Notes under the pieces: model-generated
Database searches by the model: none
What the model was told of the DNA's origin: nothing
The model's input: the letters and a program-made list of their open reading frames with translations, nothing else
Assembly: GCF_004028635.1 (NCBI RefSeq)
Contig: NZ_ML138678.1
Coordinates: 434,001 to 498,000, forward strand
DNA length: 64,000 nucleotides
Direction: 5' to 3'
Source of the DNA: Streptomyces cyaneus
GTDB taxonomy: Bacteria; Actinomycetota; Actinomycetes; Streptomycetales; Streptomycetaceae
Made by a program: the position numbers and the translations under genes
Part shown: piece after piece, positions 18,801-25,800 of the stretch
How the letters are laid out: the number at the start of each line of letters is the position of its first letter
How positions within the stretch are numbered: position 1 is the first letter of the stretch

Positions 18801-19874
18801 CGGATCGGCGGTGTCGCATCCGACGGTCGCCTGGGCTACGGCGTCGAGGCCGCCAGGGGTCCGCGCCGGGTCGGGCAGAGCGGCGAGTTCCTCGGGCGAC
18901 GGCAGCGGCATGGAGTGGTCGACGCCGGACAGGAACTCCTCGACGTCCCGCCGGTCCTCCCCCACCACCGCGTCGTCGGGGAAGCGCGTCCCGAACACCT
19001 GGGAGGCCACATTCAGCATGGCGCGGGGCCCGCCCGCCGCGCTCCCGGAGCCAAGGGTCGCGGAGGTCGCCACGGGGCAGATGCCCCCGAGCGGCCGCCC
19101 TTCCTCGGCCGCCCCCACCACGGCCGCGAGCCGCCGCAGCAGCATCGCGACGTCCGTGCCCTGCGCGCCGTCGTACGTGTGGAACTCGTCGATCACGACG
19201 TACGCGAGGTCGGCGTCCCGCCACAGGGAGGCGTCCTGCTGCCGCTGGAGCAGCAGGTCCAGCATCTTGTAGTTGGTGATCAGGATGTCCGGCGGGTTGC
19301 GGCGGATCTCGGCCCGGTCGACCATGACCCGCTTGTACGGCGTGCTCCCCCGCGACGATGCCTCACCGATGTACAGCCCGGCCGTGACCTCCCGCAAGCG
19401 GCCGTCCTCCAACTGGTCGCCGAGACGGTCCGCCTGGTCGCCGGCAAGCGCGTTCATCGGATACAGCAGGATCGCCTTGATGCCCGGCTTCCCGGCCTCC
19501 CTCTCCCGCCGGCAGTGATCGAGTACGGGGATGAGGAAGGACTCCGTCTTACCCGACCCGGTGCCGGTGGTGACGAGCGTGGGCTGAGGCGGGTGCCCGT
19601 CCTTGCTGCTGAGCCGGGCGAACGCCTCCGCCTGATGAGCGTACGGCGGCGGGAAGTCCGCCGGATACCAGTCCAGATGCCGCTGCCAGCCGTCCTCGGC
19701 GGGCCGGAAGGGCCGCCGGATCCGCAGATACGGCCCCCGGAAGAGCCCGTCGGCCGGGTCGGTGAGGAAGTCCTCCAGGGCCTCCTGGGTGTCGGGCTCG
19801 GCCAGCGCGAACGTCGTGGTCAGATACTCGACCGTCGTGTCGCGCAGTGTCTGCGCCGCGAGTGTGGGTCGCAT
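12852..19874 (-). CDS. Giant DEAD-box helicase with zinc ribbons, DUF1998 and a C-terminal nuclease-like domain (DrmA/DrmB- or MrfA-like)
   Basis: The protein is 2340 residues. Helicase domain 1 has Walker A TTGTGSGKTESFL near residue 106, VVIDEFHTYDGAQGTD near 228 and VATSATLG. Domain 2 has LSCTPTLELGIDIGQLEAV and YVQRVGRAGRATG near 1163. Several CxxC pairs follow the pattern of zinc ribbons (CRHCGRSGW, CPECGW, CKECGH with CPRCGG, CPRCGGA). A DUF1998 region ends in CPC and CHRCLLGYAPE near residue 1775. After it comes a PD-(D/E)XK/Vsr-like segment, TRPDLLFRP then PIAVYLDGYRWHAS, near 1916. DUF1998 helicases include DISARM DrmA/DrmB and the repair helicase MrfA; here everything is in one chain. 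It is coupled to the downstream UvrD gene. Confidence 0.88.
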   Translation of the reverse strand: MRPTLAAQTLRDTTVEYLTTTFALAEPDTQEALEDFLTDPADGLFRGPYLRIRRPFRPAEDGWQRHLDWYPADFPPPYAHQAEAFARLSSKDGHPPQPTLVTTGTGSGKTESFLIPVLDHCRREREAGKPGIKAILLYPMNALAGDQADRLGDQLEDGRLREVTAGLYIGEASSRGSTPYKRVMVDRAEIRRNPPDILITNYKMLDLLLQRQQDASLWRDADLAYVVIDEFHTYDGAQGTDVAMLLRRLAAVVGAAEEGRPLGGICPVATSATLGSGSAAGGPRAMLNVASQVFGTRFPDDAVVGEDRRDVEEFLSGVDHSMPLPSPEELAALPDPARTPGGLDAVAQATVGCDTADPRELGRRLLAHPLTHALLRSKDAPLTAVAALQGFPDSSAWRAAAEQDPETAATALARFVALISVARDPKAPADKDRPLLLVETHLWLRSLSRVLRFVAPRPVFSWSDADQAALTGGGGTEGAVGAESGRAEAERRALSVAAQVERRRQVQRSGRLPAAYCRHCGRSGWSAICPDRNPQNLVHAPDEIYRASVAGGAAKGRVRAMIEATPAEAAEQARAILARRAARRARRGAAHDATLLVLEDNGKALRRLDPDEVLLDGDRIAPAPENGVYVWAWFDNQEQSDYAKQDRCPACGQAQGIRFLGAGVAPLASVVVTQLFTGGELPSEDEHKRDRRKTLIFNDSVQDAAHRAGFVASRSWKFSLRSLIHEQLTERAAAEPEFAADGVPLNELISSMVGRAAIPGQRLLASVVPPDLHDVDRVKRLLAGKKGIPEATWELVGERLAFNTLLEFGLYSRLGRTLELTRTIAAEVHLPDPEAAAKAAEALYRVHLERQRARQLPLAAGAEQSDEGVVPAEGSAQRLRYFEGYVRGLLEHVRQIGGIHHRWLDEFIDEEGRNRHWVSTGRPPGMPSFGFRHEFEAPAFVLVGAGSGRTDFERVDTRDSWYADFTRRCLDLDRETAGAYLAELFQELARDDIGALARRRTNQADKQQGHGVYGLTPGHIRVRPLDDDQTALAALTCPECGWTQTVPPERASVWQGTRCPLKRCEGALARPSEEVGGRAARDYRSDYYRRLYREAEPYSVVAAEHTGVLKRREREEVEKGFRRGLQHTDPNVLSCTPTLELGIDIGQLEAVILASLPPSTAGYVQRVGRAGRATGNAFMVTLADTSPRALYHLAEPQHLIAGPVLPPGCFLSAGELLCRQYTAFLIDRAARGALEGVIPLPDRVTQLVGREGWLKTFRDATKGRVDLADEFLSLFPEIDGVPGSGVSRDARKTLRRYAEHKLADELDRAREAWEEERAELVRRRGLINEAADSLQEAVDDEAREKRNLNREAAGVSKILQQMALSDAQGFLVEHGLLPNYSLVEDGVRLEAQLSYKQPARKARAAGKADAGETPKSRWSNDPRTYDRPAEAALTELAPGNAYYVRGYRHVVDGIELGPVRQDSPDGTPVGLQTWRVCKECGHVRTGDRAEEDTTPCPRCGGPGIGGRTALFRVVVPRKVTAHDKRDDARIVDDHESRTRTQYTTVTAVDIDPADVKQTWRHQKTTFGVDHVREAVIRRFNLGKSRHGRRNDTYFAGTEVAITGFTVCPRCGGATDRELGHGPAQDTLSQSLLGRAELAHHRPWCITRRRDKQAKPEDVQVITATEHRTEALRILLPAATLNVPERLASFSAALHLGLAQRYGGDPAHIRSAPATEPDRETDLTRNYLVLYDALPGGTGYLQRLVDRDGEEFRAVLAAAQRELRDCPCKDTPRRACHRCLLGYAPERDYKDLDRQEALWMLDNLLGADGSSGWDVRKDAADAELRFADQAESDLERRFIECLDRWLAIPGNAVEAGHASTPTGRDGKQFTLARPDGSPVHWEVVAQKDLHGYRTRPDLLFRPVAGDTTSDGAPPLPIAVYLDGYRWHASSRTNRIAADAAKRARLRADGILVWQITWDDVATWDRTLKGEAVRDPDAPADPLDAVIAGRAADAAWPPYDVTSVAGPGAMVREQWRNARRDPAEIDALLFAGAIPSLLGFLRDPRLNKWQQLATLAVSAPAAQRRRDLVDADPVTAVGWIQAAVRSEPTPAVSGQGLKLLSFQDGSGLPLVLAGVRRSDGKGLRWSALAVLDDRPEAVEGDRDDHRRRWKAWLCWGNIIQFLDPTGTGQADGLALARTTLDTFDAALLAATAGPVSGLLAALRDDAPGTGLALPDDRPQEEEPVPAETSEPVDDMTPLERTAWELVLGELTKWGDPEVAGLAEALADRGDVSAGNANWDVEGVSRTVELAWPGPKIGIVLAEDAEDTDYMAQCAAAGWQVRAPEGWGVEELASLLGEEGGAG

Positions 19875-19997
19875 GACGTGCCCCGGCCCCCTGTCTACCG
19901 ATGTCGCCCCGATGATCGGAATCGATCACGTTCCACTCTACGAGGAGGGACTGACAGAGCGCCGGGAGATGCGCACCAAGATGCACACCCATTTCCG

Positions 19998-20037
19998 TAC
20001 CGAAATCTGTACAGAATTCTGTCCCGATTCTGGGTAC
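19998..20037. promoter_or_regulatory. Palindromic repeats in the promoter of the toxin-antitoxin pair (candidate antitoxin operator)
   Basis: Just upstream of the antitoxin ATG (20047) lies a perfect 12-bp palindrome ACAGAATTCTGT (20011-20022). It is flanked by related half sites: GTAC at 19998-20001 and 20009-20012, and GGGTACAG at 20032-20039. Phd/YefM antitoxins repress their own promoters by binding short palindromes in just this position. The same 172-base gap also has to contain the promoter of the divergent giant helicase gene, so binding here could affect both. Binding itself is inference. Confidence 0.6.
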
Positions 20038-20046
20038 AGTGAGGTT

Positions 20047-20397
20047 ATGCGTGTACCTGAGATCGTCACCGTGAGCGACGCCCGCAGCGGACTGTCGCGG
20101 ATACTGGCCGAGCTGGCCGAGGCCGGCCCGGAGGCGGAGCCGGTGCTGATCGGCGCCCACCGCAAGGCGCAGGGTGTGCTCCTCTCGATCGAGGCGTACG
20201 AGACCCTGACGGGCCGCGCGGCCCGCAGGGAAGCCGTCGACTCCGCCACGGGCTCCCTCGCCGCCGAGGGCCTTCGGCCGACCGCCGCATCCGATCAGGA
20301 CGCCGAGGCCTACGTGCGCGGCATACTGTCGGCCGAGGAGATGGTCGACCGCGCCCTGGCCCGGCACCACCCCAAGACTCGCCGGGAAGCGGGATGA
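20047..20397 (+). CDS. Antitoxin with a Phd/YefM-type N-terminus and a VbhA-type Fic-inhibitory C-terminus
   Basis: The protein is 116 residues. Residues 5-60 (VTVSDARSGLSRILAEL, then a strand and LLSIEAYETL) match the Phd/YefM fold, which dimerises and binds operator DNA. Residues 65-110 look like the VbhA antitoxin domain: a helix carrying S70-L-A-A-E74-G75, the (S/T)xxxE(G/N) motif whose Glu blocks ATP binding in class I Fic proteins, followed by DAEAYVRGILSAEEMVDRAL. It overlaps the Fic gene by ATGA, as expected for an antitoxin-first pair. ATG 20047 is chosen because the long upstream open frame has no purpose and the operator lies just before this ATG. Confidence 0.85.
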   Translation: MRVPEIVTVSDARSGLSRILAELAEAGPEAEPVLIGAHRKAQGVLLSIEAYETLTGRAARREAVDSATGSLAAEGLRPTAASDQDAEAYVRGILSAEEMVDRALARHHPKTRREAG

Positions 20398-20969
20398 ACG
20401 ACCCCTACGTCCTGCCGAACGGTGTGCTGCACAACCGCCTCGGCATCACCGATGCCGCCGCGCTCGCCGCCGCCGAGGCCGACATCACGCGCGCCCGGCT
20501 TCTCCAGGTCGACGAACACGCTCCGCCCGGGGAGTTCGACCTGGCGCACTTATGCCGTTTCCACGCAGCGATCTTCGGCGATCTCTACGACTGGGCAGGC
20601 GAACTGCGCACGGTGGACATCTCGAAGGACACGCCGTTCTGCCCGGTCCAGAACCTCGCCGCCTACGCAGCAGAGGTATTCGGTCGACTCGCAGCCGCCG
20701 ACCACCTGCGCGGTCTGGCCCGCGGCGACTTCGTCCGCGCGGCCGCCGAACTCTACGGCGACATCAACGCGTTGCATCCTTTCCGCGAGGGCAACGGCCG
20801 TGCCCAGCGTGCCTTCCTTGCCGAACTGAGCAGACGGGCGGGCTGGTTGGTCAACTGGACCTCACTGTCTCCTGAGGAGAACCGGGAAGCGTCGATCAAA
20901 AGCTTCCGGGGCGACAACCAGCCGTTGGAGCGGATGCTGGACCGGCTGGTCAGTCACGAGCCAGGCTGA
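20394..20969 (+). CDS. Fic/Doc family toxin (protein AMPylase)
   Basis: The product is 191 residues and carries the complete Fic catalytic motif HPFREGNGRAQR, with His128 as the catalytic base and the anion-binding GNGR following. An upstream flap region (DLYDWAGELRTVDISKD) completes the active site. Fic enzymes transfer AMP or related groups to hydroxyl side chains of target proteins. No inhibitory helix is visible in its own sequence, so it is a class I Fic whose inhibitor is supplied by the overlapping upstream gene. All key residues are intact, so the toxin is probably active. Its last 20 bases overlap the end of the convergent HATPase gene. Confidence 0.92.
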   Translation: MNDPYVLPNGVLHNRLGITDAAALAAAEADITRARLLQVDEHAPPGEFDLAHLCRFHAAIFGDLYDWAGELRTVDISKDTPFCPVQNLAAYAAEVFGRLAAADHLRGLARGDFVRAAAELYGDINALHPFREGNGRAQRAFLAELSRRAGWLVNWTSLSPEENREASIKSFRGDNQPLERMLDRLVSHEPG

Positions 20970-21483
20970 CAAGGGCGGACGGGCCTGCGAGCGCGTACTC
21001 CGCCCAGACCGTCTTGCCCGGACCGTCGGGACGCGGGTGCCAGTCCCAGCGGGTGGCCAGGTGGGATACGAGGTGGAGGCCGTGGCCCGATTCGGCGTCC
21101 GCGCGGGCGGTGTCCGGGGCAGCAGGGTGCGGGAGGCGTTCCGTACGGGTGTCGGTGACCTCGACGCGGACGGTGCGGACGTCGGGCTTCGCGTGCAGCC
21201 GGAAGTAGAAGTCACGGCCGGGTACGTGGCCGTGCTGGACAGCGTTCGCGGTGAGCTCGGCGACGATCAGGGTGATGTCGTCATGGGACGTGCTGCCGTA
21301 TGGGATGCCCCAGGCGTCGAGCCGTACCTGTGCCAGGCGGCGGGCCAGGCGGGCTCCGCGCGGGGAGGACGTGAAGCGCATCTTGAAGGTGTGGCCGGGG
21401 TGTTCGGCGGGGGTGATGTCGATGTGCCGGGTGGGCGTGGGGAGTTGGGTGGGGTCGGTGGCGCTGGTCGGGTTGTTCATCAT
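20950..21483 (-). CDS. HATPase_c_2 (RsbW/AbaA-like) ATP-binding regulatory protein
   Basis: The protein is 177 residues with a GHKL-type ATP-binding core: the N-box helix LIVAELTANAVQHGH near residue 70, a strand with VRVEVTDTRTERLP, and the glycine box ESGHGLHLVSHLATRW. This is the layout of anti-sigma-factor-type serine kinases and of the AbaA-like ATPases that accompany XRE and DUF397 genes in Streptomyces. It is transcribed divergently from the XRE gene with a 145-base shared promoter region, so the three probably form one regulatory set. The target is unknown. Confidence 0.85.
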   Translation of the reverse strand: MMNNPTSATDPTQLPTPTRHIDITPAEHPGHTFKMRFTSSPRGARLARRLAQVRLDAWGIPYGSTSHDDITLIVAELTANAVQHGHVPGRDFYFRLHAKPDVRTVRVEVTDTRTERLPHPAAPDTARADAESGHGLHLVSHLATRWDWHPRPDGPGKTVWAEYALAGPSALVSLARD

Positions 21484-21628
21484 GCCGTCAACGATTCGCC
21501 TGGTCGCGTAGCGTTACCAGAGGTGACGCACCGACGCGGGCGGGTGTACGCGCGGTGTACGTACCTGTACGAGGCGCGCGGCGTGACGACGTTCCCGATA
21601 GGAGCGTTGCCCGGGGAAGCGGTGGTCT

Positions 21629-22552
21629 GTGACTGGGCGGGTGGACATGGCGACGGAGGCGGAGGCCCTCACGGGCGGGGACGGCGAAGGGGTCGTCAGC
21701 CTCGGGGACGGGTGGGCGAGCGACGACGGTTCGGGTGGCCGGGCGGCGGACAAGGCCGGGCAGGGGGTGGTCACCGCGTTCGGGCAGACGATGAAGATGC
21801 TGCGGGTGCGGGCCGGTCTGGACCGCGAGCAGTTCGGGAGGCAGATCGGCTACTCGGCGGCGACGGTCGCGTCGTACGAACAGGGGAGGAGGATTCCGTC
21901 GCCACGGACGATTGATCGGGCGGATGAGGTGGTGGGGGCGGACGGGTTGTTGAGTGTGTGGAAGGAGCAGGTGGAGCGGGCTCAGTTTCCGGTGTTCTTT
22001 CAGGGGATGGCGCAGCTGGAGAAGGAGTGCATTGAGCTGCTTATGTATGCCGCGCACGTGGTCAACGGCCTGCTTCAGACCGAGGAGTACATGAGGGCCC
22101 TGCTCGCCATGCGCCGTCCGCCCTTGGATCAGGAGACCATCGAGCAGCGGGTAGCCGCACGGCTCGCTCGGCAGGACATCTTCGACCGGCGCCCCACGCC
22201 GCTGTTGAGTTTTGTGATGGATGAGGCGGTGCTGCGGCACCGGTACGGCGGTAAGGACGTACTGCGGGGGCAGTTGGAGCAACTCCTCCTGATCGGCCAG
22301 AAGCGAAACGTCGAGATCCAGGTCATGCCGCTGGAGTGCGATGACAACGCGGGTGTGAACGGGCCGTTCACGGTCGTCACGCGCAAGGATGGCAAGAAGT
22401 TCGTGTACGCCGAGAACCACGCGAGCAGCAGCCTTGATACCGACCCAGAACAGACGGTTCTCGCCGCCGCCCGCTATGGGATCATCCGATCACAGGCTCT
22501 CACTCCGCGAGAGTCGTTGGAGTTCATCGAAGGGTTGTTGGGATCGCTATGA
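21629..22552 (+). CDS. XRE-family regulator with DUF5753 ligand domain (WhiJ-like)
   Basis: The protein is 307 residues. After a Gly-rich leader it has a helix-turn-helix near residues 55-105 (LDREQFGRQIGYSAATVASY then EQGRRIPSP). A DUF5753 domain then fills the rest, with GLLQTEEYMRALL and the strand pair QVMPLECDDNAG. This architecture defines the WhiJ-like regulators of streptomycetes, which pair with a small DUF397 protein. The gene overlaps the DUF397 gene by ATGA. The start is uncertain: GTG 21629 or ATG 21647 lack strong ribosome sites, but the Gly-rich leader also occurs in relatives. Confidence 0.88.
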   Translation: MTGRVDMATEAEALTGGDGEGVVSLGDGWASDDGSGGRAADKAGQGVVTAFGQTMKMLRVRAGLDREQFGRQIGYSAATVASYEQGRRIPSPRTIDRADEVVGADGLLSVWKEQVERAQFPVFFQGMAQLEKECIELLMYAAHVVNGLLQTEEYMRALLAMRRPPLDQETIEQRVAARLARQDIFDRRPTPLLSFVMDEAVLRHRYGGKDVLRGQLEQLLLIGQKRNVEIQVMPLECDDNAGVNGPFTVVTRKDGKKFVYAENHASSSLDTDPEQTVLAAARYGIIRSQALTPRESLEFIEGLLGSL

Positions 22553-22764
22553 ACAACGCTGAGTCCTCGACCGTCGCATCCGGCCTCGCCTGGTTCAAGA
22601 GCAGCTACAGCGGAACCGAGGGCGGGCAGTGCGTAGAGGTAGCGGCCGGTACGGCCGCTGTGCACGTCCGGGACTCCAAGGCCGTCGTCGGACCCGTACT
22701 CACGGTGTCGCGTGAGGCGTGGGCCGGGTTCGTCGGGTCGGCCGCGTTGGAGTCGGGCGTCTGA
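22549..22764 (+). CDS. DUF397 domain protein
   Basis: A 71-residue protein with the full DUF397 signature: AWFKSSYSGTEGGQCVEVA, then VHVRDSK, then SREAWAGFV. DUF397 proteins are nearly always encoded beside a WhiJ-like XRE regulator, as here by a 4-nt overlap. The XRE/DUF397 pair is thought to act as a developmental or toxin-antitoxin-like switch. A strong hairpin follows 14 bases after the stop. Confidence 0.93.
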   Translation: MNNAESSTVASGLAWFKSSYSGTEGGQCVEVAAGTAAVHVRDSKAVVGPVLTVSREAWAGFVGSAALESGV

Positions 22765-22778
22765 GGCACGTACGAACG

Positions 22779-22821
22779 CGAGAGCCCTGCCAGTTCCTCT
22801 CGGGGGACGGCAGGGCTCTCG
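22779..22821. terminator. Bidirectional intrinsic terminator between DUF397 and the methyltransferase gene
   Basis: A perfect 13-bp stem, CGAGAGCCCTGCC pairing with GGCAGGGCTCTCG, encloses a 17-base loop. It sits between the end of the plus-strand XRE/DUF397 unit and the end of the minus-strand methyltransferase gene, so it can stop transcripts from both sides. There is no long U-tract, as is usual in Streptomyces. Confidence 0.85.
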
Positions 22822-22837
22822 TGTGTACGGCGCCCGG

Positions 22838-25800
22838 TCAGTTCGCCTCGCGCAGGCGGCGGCTGAACTCCTCGTGCGCGGCCCGCATTTCGTCCTTGCG
22901 GTGCGCTCGGTAAAGGGGGTCCGCGTAACCGTCCGGGACGTTGGCCTCTTCCGGGAAGGCCTCGGGTGAACTCAGCTGCTTCCAGGCCTCCTTGGGCTGG
23001 CCGTACCCGTACTGCTGGTGCGCCTTCGCGATACGCCGGCCGTTCGCGTCGAACCACATGTTCTCCTCGTACTGCTGGAGTACGGGGAACCTGGCGTCGT
23101 ACATCGCCACCAGTTCCTCGGCGCTGATGCCGAGCCAGACGGCGACGAGGGCGTCGATCTCGACGAGAGCCGCGCGGCGGCTGAACTCCGTCCGGAGGGG
23201 CGTGTCACGGGTCCAGGTGGGGCCGATGCCCTGGGTGAGCGGGGGTGTGCCCTTCGGCCAGCGTTTGGATGCGGCCCAGGTGTCCTGCTGCCAAGTGTCG
23301 TCGTAGAGCTCCTCCCATAGGGGGGCGTAGGCGTTGGTCTGGCAGTTGAGGCGGAGGGTGCGGAGGAGGAGGGCCGACTCCAGCGGGTGGTTGGGTGTGG
23401 GCGCGGGCATGACCCTGGCCTCGCCCTTTTGGAGGTCGCCGCGACCGGTGGCCCGCAGGAAGTAGTCCAGTGGCAAGGACGCCCAGAAGCCCGCCATCAG
23501 CACGGTCTCTCGGTCCGTCTCCAGCGCGGCGCTGTGCACCATGTGGATGTGGGTGGGCCCCGGCGGGACAAGCGCCGCGAAGAGGCTGCGCTCGGTGTTG
23601 GAGGCGATCTGCCGACGCCACGCCACCCGATAGAACTCCGAGTACGGCCGCATGCTCGCCGCACGCAGCAGCACAGCGACAGCCTTGTCCAGGTCGCCTT
23701 CCTCCAGCTCGGGATCGGCTGCCTTGACATCCACCTCCGCAGCCGCGACCGCTGCCGGATCACCACAGAGTTGAGCCAGCCGGTCGTGGTCCACCCAGCT
23801 GTCTTGCTTGTCGATGAACCGCGAACGTGAGCCTGCCGAGCGGTAGTTCGTGCGTGGCACCGCATCCACCGCCAGGTTCAAGTGGTCCCAGCCCTCGAAA
23901 TCACGCATTCCTTTCGAGCCACCCTCGGGCGGCTGCTTATAAAACGGCGTCGCAACGCCGATAAACGAACTCTGAAGAATGACGTCCTGCCAGCCTTCGA
24001 CTGGACCGGGATTCCAGCTGAAGTAACCCGATGTACGGTCGTTCTTCTCGTGGAACCCAGGGCTGATATCCGGAGTTTCAGCCAGCCGGTGTGGCCACTT
24101 TGCGAGCGCGGCGATGGCCGACTCCTCGGCGATGGTGACGGGGAACAGGAGCTTGGTCTCCGCCAACGGAGGTGGCTCCTCTCCGCCCGCCAACTTCTGC
24201 CATTGCGTGAGCGTGTGCTGGTCCACCGTGACGACACGGCTTCGATGCGGACGCAAGTCCCAATTTTCACGGTACTTGATGCCCGGCACCTCCCCCTCAC
24301 CGTCATGACGAATGGAATGACTAAGCACCAGCGGATGGAAGAGCCAACTCATGTGCTCGAAGCTGATCTCACGTGAACTGCCGTACACGTTGACGCTGAA
24401 GTGCGTGGTGTGACCGACGGGTGGAGCGAATAGGTGCTTGGCATTCACGAAGTCTGCATGAAGCCGCAAATGCCGATAGGCAGATGCCCGGAGGAGTCCT
24501 TCCTTTGCCCCTGTGAAATGCGTGGACGGGTGAATGAGCCCCACCGTGCCTCGCTCGCCAACCGCCCGCCACCCCAGCAACATGAACGCCCGGTACAGAT
24601 CCGGCTGCGTCCCCACCAGCTCCGGATGCGTATCCACGGACGCGAGGAATCCGGACATCCCCGCATGGCCCGCCAGCTCGTCCAAAAACGTCGACCGAAC
24701 CTCGGGCCACCCCATCACCTCGGCCTTGCGCTCGACCCAAGCCTCGTTGCTCGGCTTCTCGGCCAGCTCGAACCACGGCTCGAACTCCGCGAGGACCCCG
24801 CTCTCCCTCCACTCCTGTTTCACCCACGGCGGATTCCCCACCATCAAGTCGAACCCGCCCTCCGCGAAAACGTGGGCGAAGTCCAACTCCCAATGGAAGA
24901 AGCCCCGTTCCTCGGCGATCCGGGTCACCGTCCCGTACCACGGGAACGTATGCCCAAGGTCCGCCGACCGGGCCCAGCCCAGTCCGTCGATCATCCGGCG
25001 GTCGAGTTCCCGCTCCTTCTCATCCAGTTCCTCCAGGCTCCGGACGCCCTCGAAGGACACGATGGAGGCCTGCTTGCCCTCCTTCACGTCCACATCGACG
25101 TTGCCGACGAGGGCCTCGGCGAACTCGATCCAGTCGTCGAGGGACTTGAGCGCGACTCGCCGGTCGTCGTGGCCCTTCCTCAAGGCGGTGAGGTCCTCGC
25201 CGTGCGGGGCGTAGTGGAACCGGTCCGAGCCGTCCAGCAGCCCGATCTCCTCCAGCGGCCAGAACCACAGCGCACACCAGGCGTTCATGAGCTGCTTCAG
25301 CCGCCAGTAGGGGGTGCCCTTCTTGTGCAGCGCGGCAAGGACCGCGTCCCGGTCCAAGGGCGCGGGGCCCTCCGGTACGTCCGGCGGAATCTCGGCGCCC
25401 CAGACGTCCACATGCCGGGCGATCTCCTGCTCGGAGAGCTTCAGCCGCATGACGACGAGGTCCCACAGGTACTCGACCCGCCGGGCGAGGTTGATCAGCC
25501 GTCCGGTCTGCGTCGGCTTGCCGGGCTCCCAGTCGGTGTCCTCGTCCTTGGCCGCCGTACTCGGCTTGTTGGCAGCGCGACCGGCGTCACCACGCGTGTC
25601 GCTCTCCGCCGAGGCGAAGTCGAACGACAGCGGCTCCCAGATCTCCAGCCCGAGATCGAGCGCGCCCTGCCCCAGCTTGGCGTCCTTCTCGGCGATCTGC
25701 TCCCGCGTCGGCGCCGGCTTGGTCTTCGGGGCGGTGTCCCGCTTGGGGCCGCCCTTCGGGTTGCGTCGCATGGCCGAGCGCCACTTGCGCATCGCGTCGA

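Noticed and set aside
15528..20042. A 1504-codon open frame on the plus strand
   Set aside because: It lies antisense to the giant helicase gene whose motifs are all in the minus-strand frame. Long antisense frames are common in very GC-rich DNA, and the product has no recognisable domain.
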